A stretch of DNA of 64,000 nt from AV40 sp035568175 (GTDB lineage: Bacteria > Verrucomicrobiota > Verrucomicrobiia > Chthoniobacterales > UBA10450): assembly GCA_035568175.1 (NCBI GenBank), contig DATMON010000012.1:1-64000 (forward strand), written 5' to 3'. The notes beneath the pieces were generated by a model that ran no database searches, was not told the DNA's origin, and worked only from the letters and a program-made list of their open reading frames with translations. The stretch's first letter is position 1; the number at the start of each line of letters is the position of its first letter. Positions 56,303-64,000 of this stretch are shown piece by piece. The position numbers and the translations under genes are program-made.

Positions 56303-57706
56303 TCAGGCCGCGCGCTTTGCGCCGCTCGGTTTGATATTTTGATTCACGCGAAAGAGATTTTCCGGATCGTATTTTGCTTTGATCGCAACCAGCCGCTCGT
56401 AGTTGTCGCCATACGTTGCTTTCACTCGGTCTTCGCCTTCGTCCATCATGAAGTTTACGTACGCACCGCCGGCCGAGTACGGATGTAGCGCATCGAAGTA
56501 GCTTTTCGCCCAAGAGATTGTTTTTTCGTTGTTCGCCGGATCGGGATCGACGCCCACCATGACCTGGGCCCAGTTTGCATCGCGGTAAGTCCAAGCCGTG
56601 TCGTGTTTGGCGACTCGTGAGGCCGCGCCATTGATCGGATAAAGATGCATCGTCGAGTGCATGGACGGGAGTTCTTTGCCGAAACGAACGTGCTCAGCGA
56701 TCGCTTTATCGCTCAATTCATTCACGAAATCGGCGCGCCAATACCATTGCAGTCCCGGCGGATAAATTGGATCGAACATACTTTGTAACGCCGGTTGGGG
56801 CAGGGGCCCGACGAAATCGAGCGCCGGTTTTTTGAAAGCGCGAATCGGTTTGAATATTTCCTCCGCTTTCGCCTGCGGCGCGGTGCAGCACCAAATGATG
56901 CCGCACATCTTTTTCAGGTGAAGATTTTCCGGGAACGGCGGTCCCGGTGGAACGGTAAGAAAAGCAAACCATCCGTTGAGATCGTCCGGCGCGTTGACGA
57001 TGAAGTTGCGATACCACTTCATCACCTCGGCTGCTTCGTTCAACTCGTAAAACATTGGCCCGCCATAGATCATGTCGATCTTGTGGAGCTTGAATGTGAA
57101 AGAAGTGACGACGCCGAAATTCCCGCCTCCGCCGCGGAGCGCCCAGAACAAATCGCCGTTTTCGTTCGCGCTCGCTCTTACGAAACTCCCGTCAGCCAGG
57201 ACGACGTCCGCCGACAGCAGATTGTCGATTGTCAGCCCGCACTTCCGGGTGAGATGTCCAATGCCGCCACCGAGCGTCAATCCGCCAACCCCAGTGGTGG
57301 AAATAATTCCGCTCGGCACCGCGAATCCGAAGGCGTGGGTCGCGTGATCGACGTCGCCCCAGGTGCAGCCGCCTCCAACTGTTACCGTGCCAGCGGCTGG
57401 ATCGACCCGCGTATATTTTATTGGCGTAAGATCGATCACCAACGCGTCATCGGCGATTCCCAAACCCCCGGCGTTGTGCCCGCCGCCGCGAATGGCGAGC
57501 AACATATTTTGCTCGCGTGCAAAATTTACCGACGCGATGACATCGGCCACATCCGCGCAACGCACAATCAGGCGCGGCTTCTTGTCGATCATCGCGTTAT
57601 AGACTTTGCGCGCCTGGTCGTAACTTTCATCGCTCGGCTCGATCAGTGCGCCTCTCAAACCTGCCTTCAGGCTTTTGATGGAATCCTGGTCCAGGGCGTT
57701 GCTCAT
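56303..57706 (-). CDS. FAD-linked oxidoreductase (BBE/PCMH type)
   Basis: 467 residues. PCMH-type FAD domain: PRLIVRCADVADVIASVNFAREQNMLLAIRGGGHNAGGLG, with His in GGGHNAGG for covalent FAD, and GGGCTWGDVDHATHAFG where a Cys occurs where berberine-bridge enzymes have a second covalent link. GVGGLTLGGGIGHLTRKCGLTIDN and the C-terminal BBE-type motif (AYVNFMMDEGEDRVKATYGDNYERLVAIKAKYDPENLFRVNQNI) complete it. Oxidises an alcohol, sugar or alkaloid-like substrate. OsmC protein is coupled behind it, perhaps to deal with peroxide from the oxidase. Confidence 0.93.
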   Translation of the reverse strand: MSNALDQDSIKSLKAGLRGALIEPSDESYDQARKVYNAMIDKKPRLIVRCADVADVIASVNFAREQNMLLAIRGGGHNAGGLGIADDALVIDLTPIKYTRVDPAAGTVTVGGGCTWGDVDHATHAFGFAVPSGIISTTGVGGLTLGGGIGHLTRKCGLTIDNLLSADVVLADGSFVRASANENGDLFWALRGGGGNFGVVTSFTFKLHKIDMIYGGPMFYELNEAAEVMKWYRNFIVNAPDDLNGWFAFLTVPPGPPFPENLHLKKMCGIIWCCTAPQAKAEEIFKPIRAFKKPALDFVGPLPQPALQSMFDPIYPPGLQWYWRADFVNELSDKAIAEHVRFGKELPSMHSTMHLYPINGAASRVAKHDTAWTYRDANWAQVMVGVDPDPANNEKTISWAKSYFDALHPYSAGGAYVNFMMDEGEDRVKATYGDNYERLVAIKAKYDPENLFRVNQNIKPSGAKRAA

Positions 57707-57837
57707 TGATGAGATGGGTCCGCGATGAAGGGCGATGGCAGCATTGTTGCAAATGCGTCCGGGTCAAGCGACCGCGACCGAATCGATTCACCCTACAGGT
57801 GACTTCCGCGGAATCGGACTTGCTGTATAGTGGCTCC

Positions 57838-58065
57838 ATGAAACTCTTTCAACTCATGGGCTCGCTCGCTTTCGCCGGACTCGTTGTCAGTTGTGAGACT
57901 ACTCAGCCCACTGGGATGGGAAACCAGGAGCAAAAACGTCTCGCCGCGATCCAGCAGCAGCAACAGGAAGATGCGCAGATTGACGAAGCCGACCGCAATC
58001 TGTGGAACGCGCACCAAGACTTATTGAACACCGGGACTAATCCGGCGATTCCGTATCGGCAGTAG
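57838..58065 (+). CDS. Small lipoprotein with Gln-rich helix
   Basis: 75 residues from ATG 57838 (MKLFQLMGSLAFAGLVVSCE; lipobox LVVSC). Then TTQPTGMGNQEQKRLAAIQQQQQEDAQIDEADRNLWNAHQDLL, a soluble helix. Unknown family; probable outer-membrane lipoprotein. It begins 130 nt right of the divergent FAD oxidase gene. The repeat GTAGGTGCGAGCCGCACGGG follows at its stop codon and also at 15828. Confidence 0.75.
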   Translation: MKLFQLMGSLAFAGLVVSCETTQPTGMGNQEQKRLAAIQQQQQEDAQIDEADRNLWNAHQDLLNTGTNPAIPYRQ

Positions 58066-58178
58066 GTGCGAGCCGCACGGGCCGTACTAATGTAGAGGCG
58101 CCCGTGACGGCCGCGAATCCGAGTCAATCGCCCAACAGGACTCTTCTGCTGGGAAAGTTTTGACGATTAGGAGGACAC

Positions 58179-58757
58179 ATGAAGACAATGATGAGCGGAA
58201 GAAGGAACCAGAACGCACCGACAAATTCGCAGACGCGACGGCAAGTGATCGCCGGTGTGGCCATGACCTTTGGCGGTCTAGCTCTAGGTTTAACTAAGCT
58301 TCGGGCGGCAACCGGAGAGGAGATTTCCCGCACGGCGGAATCCATTCATCAAGAAACCGTTTTCAAAGCGAGCCGGAAGCGCGTCTACGAAGCGCTCACC
58401 GACGCCAAGCAGTTCAACGAGGTCACAAAGATCGTTGCCGCCAAGGAGCCGGCCATTTCGCTGGAGAAGTCGCCGACAGTAATCGGTCCCGATGTGGGCG
58501 GCGCCTTCTCGCTTTTTGGCGGCATCATCCTGGGACGACACGTCGAGCTTGTGCCGGAGACGCGAATCGTCCAGGCCTGGCGAGTGGCTTACTGGGCTCC
58601 GGGTATTTACTCGATCGTGAAATTCGAGCTCGTCGAGCAAGGCACTGGAACCAAAATCGTCTTTGACCATACCGGCTTTCCCAAGGGCGACGCGGAAACT
58701 CTCGCGACGGGATGGAAGGCACATTACTGGGAGCCGCTGGCGAAATTCCTCGCTTAG
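58179..58757 (+). CDS. Tat-exported SRPBCC/AHSA1-like protein
   Basis: 192 residues. N-terminus NSQTRRQVIAGVAMTFGGLALG has a twin-Arg motif and a hydrophobic stretch, pointing to Tat export. Mature domain HQETVFKASRKRVYEALTDAKQFNEVTKI ... WRVAYWAPGIYSIVKFELVEQGTGTKIVFDHTGFPKGDAETLATGWKAHYWEPL is a complete SRPBCC (AHSA1/START-like) hydrophobic ligand-binding fold. It may carry a lipid or small molecule outside the cytoplasm. ATG sits after a fine AGGAGGA Shine-Dalgarno-like run (GGAGGAC at about 58170). Confidence 0.85.
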   Translation: MKTMMSGRRNQNAPTNSQTRRQVIAGVAMTFGGLALGLTKLRAATGEEISRTAESIHQETVFKASRKRVYEALTDAKQFNEVTKIVAAKEPAISLEKSPTVIGPDVGGAFSLFGGIILGRHVELVPETRIVQAWRVAYWAPGIYSIVKFELVEQGTGTKIVFDHTGFPKGDAETLATGWKAHYWEPLAKFLA

Positions 58758-58781
58758 GTCGGATACGCCAAAAAAACGCAT

Positions 58782-58848
58782 CGGTGAGGGAGGGATTACG
58801 CTCCCGCTAGTGATCCGAAAGTGTACCCGCTTTTGGCTTTCCCTCACC
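58782..58848. repeat. Partial tRNA-Ser 3'-end copy with reversed element D
   Basis: CGGTGAGGGAGGGATT (58782-58797) is identical to the 3' end of the tRNA-Ser gene (58861-58876). Between them lies a reversed piece of element D (TTACGCTCCCGCTAGTGATC, 58796-58815, extending to 58836) and TCCCTCACC, which pairs with GGTGAGGGA. Confidence 0.6.
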
Positions 58849-58860
58849 TCGCCTCAGGCT

Positions 58861-58949
58861 CGGTGAGGGAGGGATTCGAACCCTCGGTACCCTTTGACAG
58901 GTACGGCGCTTTAGCAAAGCGCTGCTTTCGACCACTCAGCCACCTCACC
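58861..58949 (-). tRNA. tRNA-Ser (anticodon GCU)
   Basis: 89 nt read on the minus strand. Acceptor stem GGTGAGG pairs with CCTCACC with G discriminator, a D arm with GGCTGAGTGGTCGAAAGC, anticodon stem-loop GCGCTTTGCTAAAGCGC (anticodon GCT), a long variable arm (GTACCTGTCAAAGGGTAC), and T arm GAGGGTTCGAATCCCTC. The long variable arm fixes it as Ser. CCA is not encoded. A 16-bp copy of its 3' end lies 79 nt away at 58782. Confidence 0.95.
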
Positions 58950-59073
58950 AAAAATTGGCTGCGAGAATATGGCGAAGAATTGTTGATTGCCAACAGGTCG
59001 ATTCTGTAGTGGCCGTCGTTTGAAGAGCAAAAATAAATGCGACGCTTAGAGAGCGCCGCTACAGTTTGCCCGA

Positions 59074-60249
59074 ATGATCAGCGAAACGTCCGCGCGCGCG
59101 AAGGTTTTGGAAACGATTCGACCGTTGCCGGCGAAAAAATTGTCGATCTTAAAAGCGCTCGATCACTTTGCGGCCGAAGATTATTTTGCGCGGTTGCCGC
59201 TGCCGATGTTCGACAACTCAGCGATGGACGGATACGCCGTGATCGCGAGCGATTGCAAGCCGGGCAAACGATTGCGCGTGATCGGCGAGCAACCGGCCGG
59301 TGTCGATCGACAACTTCGCGTTTCAAATGGAAATGCGATCCGGATTTTTACCGGTGCGCCCATGCCGAAAGGCGCGGACGCGATCGTGATGCAGGAAGAT
59401 GTCATGCGCGACGGTGATGAGATCGTCATTAACGCGGATGTCGATGTTGATGAGTTTGTGCGAAAGCGCGGTTGCGATCTCGGCGAAGGCCAAAAGATTC
59501 TCGGGAAAGGCAACCGAATTCTTGCCACCAAGCTGGCTTTGCTGGCCTCGCAAGGTTTCACCGATGTCGTGGTCGGCGGCGAGGCTCGGGCCGCAATCAT
59601 TTCGACCGGCGATGAGTTGGCGAAGGCCGGAGGAAAGCTTCAGCCGGGACAAATTTACGACAGCAATTCGATCTTGTTGCAATCGCTGCTGGAACGCTGC
59701 GGCGCGGTCGTGGCCTCGACTCAACATTGTGGTGACGATGCGAAGTCATTGCGAAAGGCGTTTCAAGCGGCTGCGAAAAACGAAATTGCGATCGTGAGCG
59801 GCGGCGTTTCGGTAGGCGAGCACGACCTGGTTCAATCCACCCTGCGCGATCTTGGCGCGAAGATCGACATCTGGCGGGTGGCAATCAAACCCGGCAAACC
59901 GTTTCTGTTTGGGGCGCTCGACAATTGTTCTGTCTTCGGCCTGCCGGGCAATCCGGTCTCGGCGTTCGTCACGTTTTTGCAATTTGTGCGACCGGCGATT
60001 CTGAAAATGATGGGCGCGAGCGATCTGGAGCTGCCGAAAATGCCGGCGAAGTTGACGGTCGATCTAACGAACGAAGGCGACCGCGCGCATTATCTTCGCG
60101 GAAAACTGGAGGACGGAAATTTTGGGCCCATTGGCCGGCAGGAATCACACGCACTATTTGGTTTGAGCCAATCGAACGCGCTCTTGCGAGTTGAGACCGG
60201 CGAATCGTTTAAGGCCGGCGAAACGGTGCACGTCCAAGTTTGGGAATGA
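59074..60249 (+). CDS. moeA: Molybdopterin molybdenumtransferase
   Basis: 391 residues. Inserts molybdate into adenylylated molybdopterin, the last common step of Moco synthesis. Motifs: PMFDNSAMDGYAV near residue 48, IFTGAPMPKGADAIVMQED, ISTGDEL, VSGGVSVGEHD and GLPGNPVSAFVTF; then the C-terminal MoeA-C barrel. Complements mobA, MOSC and fdhD at 42-44 kb. No moaA-E or mogA in the window. AAGATCGACAT occurs at 59870 and GTCGATCTT at 59142 within the gene. Confidence 0.95.
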   Translation: MISETSARAKVLETIRPLPAKKLSILKALDHFAAEDYFARLPLPMFDNSAMDGYAVIASDCKPGKRLRVIGEQPAGVDRQLRVSNGNAIRIFTGAPMPKGADAIVMQEDVMRDGDEIVINADVDVDEFVRKRGCDLGEGQKILGKGNRILATKLALLASQGFTDVVVGGEARAAIISTGDELAKAGGKLQPGQIYDSNSILLQSLLERCGAVVASTQHCGDDAKSLRKAFQAAAKNEIAIVSGGVSVGEHDLVQSTLRDLGAKIDIWRVAIKPGKPFLFGALDNCSVFGLPGNPVSAFVTFLQFVRPAILKMMGASDLELPKMPAKLTVDLTNEGDRAHYLRGKLEDGNFGPIGRQESHALFGLSQSNALLRVETGESFKAGETVHVQVWE

Positions 60250-60303
60250 CTTTTTCACGCCGGCGGTTTGACAGTCCATATCCGCATTTTAGCTTAGAAG
60301 GCT

Positions 60304-60813
60304 TTGAATACGGAAACAGCGTTTGCACAGGCTCCTCCCAATGAATTCCGTGCCGACGCCGAGCGACTTTCCAACATCGTGCTCGAGATGCAGCGTTGCT
60401 TTGTCCTGCATCTCTGCAAAGAGCTGGCGCCCGGCAACGTTTCGTTCCCGCAATTTTTTCTGCTCGCGTATCTCGATCAAAAAGAAGTGCTGACCATGAC
60501 CGCAATCGCGCAAAAGATGGGGCACACGACCGCGGCGGCCAGCGGATTGGTGGCACGACTGGAAAATCTGGGGATGGTCGTGCGCTCGGTGGCGCGGGAC
60601 GACCGCCGCAAGGTGATGGTTTGCATTACACCGAAAGGTTCGGAGTTAGTGCGGCGAATTCGTCAAGAAATGGTGGGCAACTTGATGAAGATCATGGAAT
60701 ATCTTTCGCCGGATGAACAAAAAGCCTGGCTACACATCTACAGCAAAATTTATGATTACTGCCAATCGAAAGATTGTCGTTCGTTCACCGGCAGTGATAT
60801 AAAACGAAGATAA
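60304..60813 (+). CDS. MarR-family transcriptional regulator
   Basis: 169 residues with a TTG start (no ATG fits the conserved N-terminus). Winged helix: FFLLAYLDQKEVLTMTAIAQKMGHTTAAASGLVARLENLGMVVRSVARDDRRKVMVCITPKGSELVRRI, then a helical dimer part. Two Cys close to the C-terminus (YCQSKDCRSF) could allow redox control. It sits 62 nt ahead of a TolC-type efflux gene on the same strand, a usual arrangement for a repressor of efflux. Confidence 0.92.
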   Translation: MNTETAFAQAPPNEFRADAERLSNIVLEMQRCFVLHLCKELAPGNVSFPQFFLLAYLDQKEVLTMTAIAQKMGHTTAAASGLVARLENLGMVVRSVARDDRRKVMVCITPKGSELVRRIRQEMVGNLMKIMEYLSPDEQKAWLHIYSKIYDYCQSKDCRSFTGSDIKRR

Positions 60814-60875
60814 CAACATCGGTTGAATCCATGCGCGGCCTTTGGCGCATCTAATTTTTCGAATTTCACATTTTA

Positions 60876-62681
60876 ATGCGAAAACACTTTGCTTACGGAA
60901 TTTCCGTAGTTGCACTTCTTGGAGTCATTGTTGTTGCCTTCGGACAACCTCCGATTCCGACTGAATCCCCCACAGTCACGCCTACGCCGACCTCACCGCC
61001 GGTCCTCGTTTCAACCGCGACGCCGACACCCACACCCACGCCCGTCCCCAGTCCGACAATTACGCCAAACGACACGGGCACTGTGTCTGTGCCGTCGACT
61101 TTGGGCGCGTCGCCGAGCATCTCACCGTCGCCTTCGGCAACGCCGATCGGTGTCCAAGCCACTGCACTGGGCGAGAGTGATCTCGGCTGGTCGGAGAAAG
61201 GTGCACCCATTTTCCGGCTTGACCAGGCCGTTATAACGGCGCTCGCTCAAAATCCGGTCGTTCTCCAGGGGCTCGAGGAAATCCGTCGGACCAAAGGCGT
61301 GGTCATCGAGATTCGGGCGCAGGCGCTACCGCAGATTGGCCCGACCTCTACATGGGGTTGGACGGATCCGAATCTGCGCGAGAACTCGACGGGTTTTACA
61401 ACGTTTAGCGGCAGCGGCGGCAGCGGCGGCGGCGGCGGTGGCGGCACTACCGGCTTTGGCGGCATCAAAAATTTGCGCAGTGATATCTCCTACAACATCA
61501 AGGTAACAGGAACGCAGCTGGTTTTTAATTACAGCACGCTCCGCGCAATTCGTGGTACCTTCTTCCAGCGTGATTCTGCCTACTTCGCGCTGCGAAACAC
61601 GGTCGATCAAACGATTGCGAATGTAAAAACGCAGTTCTATCAGGTGATCGTCAATCGCGAGTTGATCGTAGTGCAAGAGGAGTCGGTAAATCTGTTACAG
61701 AGTCAGTTGAAAGATCAGCAAAACCGTTTTGAGGCCGGAACCGTTCCGCGCTTCAACGTTCTCCAGGCGCAGGTCCAACTTTACAATCAAATCCCACAAC
61801 TGATTGCGGCGCGGAACGCTTATCGCATCTCCGTGCTCCAGTTGGCCAAAACGCTCGGCCTGGATTTTAATCCGGCGCGCGGAAATGCGGCGCCTCTGCG
61901 CGCGGTCGGTGACATCGCTTATATTCCACGCAACATCGATCTATTGGCGGCGATCGAGGCAGGCAAACGCAATCGGCCATTCTTAAAACAACAGCGCGCC
62001 AACGTTTTGAATGCGATCGAGCAAGTCCACGTTGCGATCGGCGGCTGGTTGCCGAATATCAATGCCAACGGCGGCGGCGAGTGGCTTAGCAATCAATTCA
62101 GTTCAAGTTTTGGCGATGTTTCAAAGGGCTGGTTGACGACAATGACCGGTAGCTGGCCGATTTGGGACAGCGGCATTGCTTGGGGCAAGATCCAAGAACA
62201 GCGCGCGATATTGTCGCAGCAAGAGATCACTTATGATGACGATGTGCGTCAGGTGGAGTTGGAGATCCAACAATCGGCCTCGAATTTGGCGCAAAACCGG
62301 GAGCTCATTCAGGCGACGGAGAAAAATCAGGAGACAGCTGAGGAAGCTGTGCGTCTGGCAAAAGCGCGATTGGATGCAGGCGCTGGCACGCAGCTCGACG
62401 TCTTGAACGCTCAAGTGCAACTGACTACAGCTCAATCGACCTACTTGCAGGCGTTGTTTGGCTATGACTCCAGTCTCGCCGAGTTTGATCGAGTCACTGG
62501 AACGCAGAGTTCGTACGCGGAACGGTTCGATGGCATTGCTCCGCGCGCCACGCGGTCCCGAACGTATTACACCGGCAGCGACGTTGACGCTCGAGGAAAG
62601 CCGAAGCGCACTAATCCATTTGAGCCGGGGCCCGTAACAACGACAACAACAACAATCTCCGAGCGACCATCCTCGAAGTAG
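60876..62681 (+). CDS. TolC-family outer-membrane efflux protein
   Basis: 601 residues. Signal peptide (MRKHFAYGISVVALLGVIVV). Pro/Thr/Ser-rich linker to about residue 95 (PTPTPTPVPSPTITP), unusual for TolC. Then two outer-membrane efflux repeats: FRLDQAVITALAQNPVVLQGLEEIRRTKG and later, LEIQQSASNLAQNRELIQATEKNQETAEEAVRLAKARLDAGAGTQLDVLNAQVQL. A Gly-rich strip (SGSGGSGGGGGGG, residues about 172-184) lies in the first repeat. Forms the trimeric outer-membrane channel of an efflux or type I secretion pump; the inner-membrane partners are not here. Behind a MarR gene. Confidence 0.92.
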   Translation: MRKHFAYGISVVALLGVIVVAFGQPPIPTESPTVTPTPTSPPVLVSTATPTPTPTPVPSPTITPNDTGTVSVPSTLGASPSISPSPSATPIGVQATALGESDLGWSEKGAPIFRLDQAVITALAQNPVVLQGLEEIRRTKGVVIEIRAQALPQIGPTSTWGWTDPNLRENSTGFTTFSGSGGSGGGGGGGTTGFGGIKNLRSDISYNIKVTGTQLVFNYSTLRAIRGTFFQRDSAYFALRNTVDQTIANVKTQFYQVIVNRELIVVQEESVNLLQSQLKDQQNRFEAGTVPRFNVLQAQVQLYNQIPQLIAARNAYRISVLQLAKTLGLDFNPARGNAAPLRAVGDIAYIPRNIDLLAAIEAGKRNRPFLKQQRANVLNAIEQVHVAIGGWLPNINANGGGEWLSNQFSSSFGDVSKGWLTTMTGSWPIWDSGIAWGKIQEQRAILSQQEITYDDDVRQVELEIQQSASNLAQNRELIQATEKNQETAEEAVRLAKARLDAGAGTQLDVLNAQVQLTTAQSTYLQALFGYDSSLAEFDRVTGTQSSYAERFDGIAPRATRSRTYYTGSDVDARGKPKRTNPFEPGPVTTTTTTISERPSSK

Positions 62682-62696
62682 GAGGTCTGCGATTTT

Positions 62697-63362
62697 TTGG
62701 TGACTGCGGAAGTTCCGATCGAATATTTTCCAGCCCTCCGCGATATCAGGTTTTGCCGTCACGCGTTCATTGAGCGAATTCCCGGCATCGACGTTTCGCA
62801 CCATAAAGCGGAAGCATTGAAACGCCTTGACGCAGTCCATCGCAAAATCCGACGCGAAATTGGAATGGCAGAATGGCCTCTTCTCACTGCGCAGCAAATT
62901 CACGGCGATAAAATCGCGATTGTCGATCGCTCAATTGATCACGAGACGGAATTCGCCGGTTGCGACGGTTTGATTACGAATCAGCGTCGCACCGCGCTTG
63001 GCATTCACGTTGCCGATTGTTGCGCCATTTACATTGTCGATCCAAAGACGCCGGCGATCGGCCTCGTTCATTCCGGCAAGAAAGGGACCGAGCTGGCGAT
63101 CGTTGCGAATGCGATTCAGCAGATGCGCGAACGTTTCGGGTCGAATCCAGCGGAGCTGATCGTCCAACTCAGTCCATGCATTCGTCCACCGCATTACGAA
63201 ATCGATTTCGCCGCGAAGATTATTGAGCAATGCCGCGCCGCTGGCGTGAAAAAGATTCACGACTCGGGCGTTTGCACCGCCTGTGACATCGACCGCTACT
63301 ATTCCTATCGCGCCGAAAAAGGAAAAACCGGTCGCATGCTCGCGCTTCTCGGACTTCTGTAG
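62697..63362 (+). CDS. pgeF: Peptidoglycan editing factor PgeF (YfiH/laccase-domain)
   Basis: About 221 residues. The start is GTG 62700 or TTG 62697; a strong AGGAGGT lies at 62681-62687. Motifs: LLTAQQIHGDKIAIVD (His), GIHVADCCAIYIVDP (Cys-Cys, metal site), AIGLVHSGKKGTELAIV (His), and the C-terminal IHDSGVCTACDIDRYYSYRAEKGKTGRMLALL. This is the DUF152/YfiH family; PgeF removes wrongly placed serine from cell-wall precursors and has purine-nucleoside phosphorylase activity. Follows the TolC gene by 15 nt on the same strand. Confidence 0.93.
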   Translation: MVTAEVPIEYFPALRDIRFCRHAFIERIPGIDVSHHKAEALKRLDAVHRKIRREIGMAEWPLLTAQQIHGDKIAIVDRSIDHETEFAGCDGLITNQRRTALGIHVADCCAIYIVDPKTPAIGLVHSGKKGTELAIVANAIQQMRERFGSNPAELIVQLSPCIRPPHYEIDFAAKIIEQCRAAGVKKIHDSGVCTACDIDRYYSYRAEKGKTGRMLALLGLL

Positions 63363-63407
63363 GCGCGTCTCTCTGAGACGCGCCGTACACGCTTCGCAGA
63401 GCGAAGC
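63362..63407. terminator. Two hairpins between convergent genes
   Basis: GGCGCGTCT, CTCTG, AGACGCGCC (63362-63384), then GCTTCGC, AGA, GCGAAGC (63391-63407), just after the pgeF stop and before the lpxA stop. No T run; probable bidirectional terminator/repeat. Confidence 0.55.
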
Positions 63408-63409
63408 GG

Positions 63410-64000
63410 CTACAATTCCTCTTCGCTCCTGCGTCTGAGCGGGCAGATGCCGCGCTTTTTTGCGTGCGCGACGAAATCGAGAAATTCCTGGGCGGCCGCC
63501 CCGAATTTCATGGTCGCCGCCTTTTCGATCGCCTGGGCGATGTTCAATCCGCTCGTGTAAATCAGCTTGAACGCAGCTTTGATTTCGTCGCGATCTTTGG
63601 CGCTGAATCCTGCGCGGCGTAATCCAATCACGTTCAAGCCGAAAACGTAATTGTGTTCCGCGGCGATGACGAAAGGTGGAATGTCTTTGCTAAACGCGGA
63701 CGCGCCTTGCGTGATCGCCAGCCGCCCGACGTTGATGTTTTGATGAAAAACGCAACCGCCGCCAAGAAACGCGCCGTCACCGATGCGAACGTGCCCGCCG
63801 AGCAGGCAATTATTCGCGATGATCACGTTGTTTCCGATTTCGCAGTTGTGACCGACGTGCGCGCCGGCCATGAGAAAATTCTTGTCACCGATCTTGGTGG
63901 CGCTGCCGTCGGCGCTACCGCGGTGAATCGTGCAATGCTCGCGAATCACGTTGTCATTCCCGATCTCGACACGCGTTTTGCGTTCGGGAGAAAAGGAAAG
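63410..64000 (-). CDS. lpxA: UDP-N-acetylglucosamine acyltransferase, 3' part
   Basis: Partial: the reading frame stays open past the right window edge (SFSPERKTRVEIGNDNVIREHC). About 196 residues shown of about 260. Left-handed beta-helix hexapeptide repeats: HRGSADGSATKIGDKNFLMAGAHVGHNCEIGNNVIIANNCLLGGHVRIGDGAFLGGGCVFHQN, with catalytic His in GAHVGHNC. A helical C-terminus follows, GLRRAGFSAKDRDEIKAAFKLIYTSGLN, typical of LpxA. First step of lipid A synthesis, so an outer membrane with LPS is expected. Confidence 0.94.
   Translation of the reverse strand, partial: LSFSPERKTRVEIGNDNVIREHCTIHRGSADGSATKIGDKNFLMAGAHVGHNCEIGNNVIIANNCLLGGHVRIGDGAFLGGGCVFHQNINVGRLAITQGASAFSKDIPPFVIAAEHNYVFGLNVIGLRRAGFSAKDRDEIKAAFKLIYTSGLNIAQAIEKAATMKFGAAAQEFLDFVAHAKKRGICPLRRRSEEEL

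Noticed and set aside
62121..62903. A 260-codon minus-strand open frame over the TolC and pgeF genes
   Set aside because: It covers parts of two well-supported genes, contains no family motif, and has the base bias of an antisense shadow.

Overview
The window looks like chromosomal DNA of a Gram-negative soil bacterium (a lipid A gene, lpxA, lies at the right edge). The gene mix suggests Verrucomicrobiota, perhaps Chthoniobacterales/Udaeobacter-like: a PadR-controlled orphan MacB/FtsX permease, an ECF sigma cassette, many small lipoproteins and very many short dispersed intergenic repeats. This placement is an inference from gene content, not from a marker phylogeny.

Layout. 1-1.3 kb is the tail of an integron cassette array: attC sites flank two small membrane-protein cassettes. 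1.4-2.6 kb encodes a pepsin-like aspartic protease, rare in bacteria. 2.7-10.8 kb is mainly on the minus strand: a glycosyltransferase, tRNA-Lys, ribosomal protein L34, an M1 aminopeptidase, an ECF sigma/anti-sigma cassette and rlmN. 10.9-23.5 kb holds housekeeping genes: prs, ctc (L25), pth, rpsF, ssb, dprA, a type IA topoisomerase, nrdR, a HIT protein and a threonine dehydratase. 23.5-54.3 kb carries a scattered but nearly complete kynurenine route for tryptophan breakdown: tryptophan dioxygenase, kynurenine monooxygenase, kynureninase, 3-hydroxyanthranilate dioxygenase, ACMS decarboxylase, aminomuconate semialdehyde dehydrogenase and aminomuconate deaminase. Between these lie a subclass B2-like metallo-beta-lactamase, a Rieske oxygenase, a compact ATPase/PIN nuclease/RNA ligase operon, the PadR/permease pair, molybdenum-cofactor genes (fdhD, MOSC, mobA) and an orphan cytochrome oxidase subunit I. 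54-64 kb has a cyclase, an FAD oxidase/OsmC pair, tRNA-Ser, moeA, a MarR/TolC pair, pgeF and the 3' part of lpxA.

The most notable gene system is the three-gene operon at 29,965-32,591: a DUF3696-type AAA ATPase, a PIN-domain nuclease and an RNA ligase, tightly coupled. It could be an RNA-damage/repair or anti-phage module.

The most notable non-gene signal is a short word, ATGTCGATCTT (core GTCGATCTT). By eye I count 27 copies of the core on either strand, where chance predicts less than one. It resembles a DNA-uptake-type word, and dprA is present. A second layer consists of small palindromic repeats that have entered intergenic spaces, other repeats and, in frame, several protein-coding genes.
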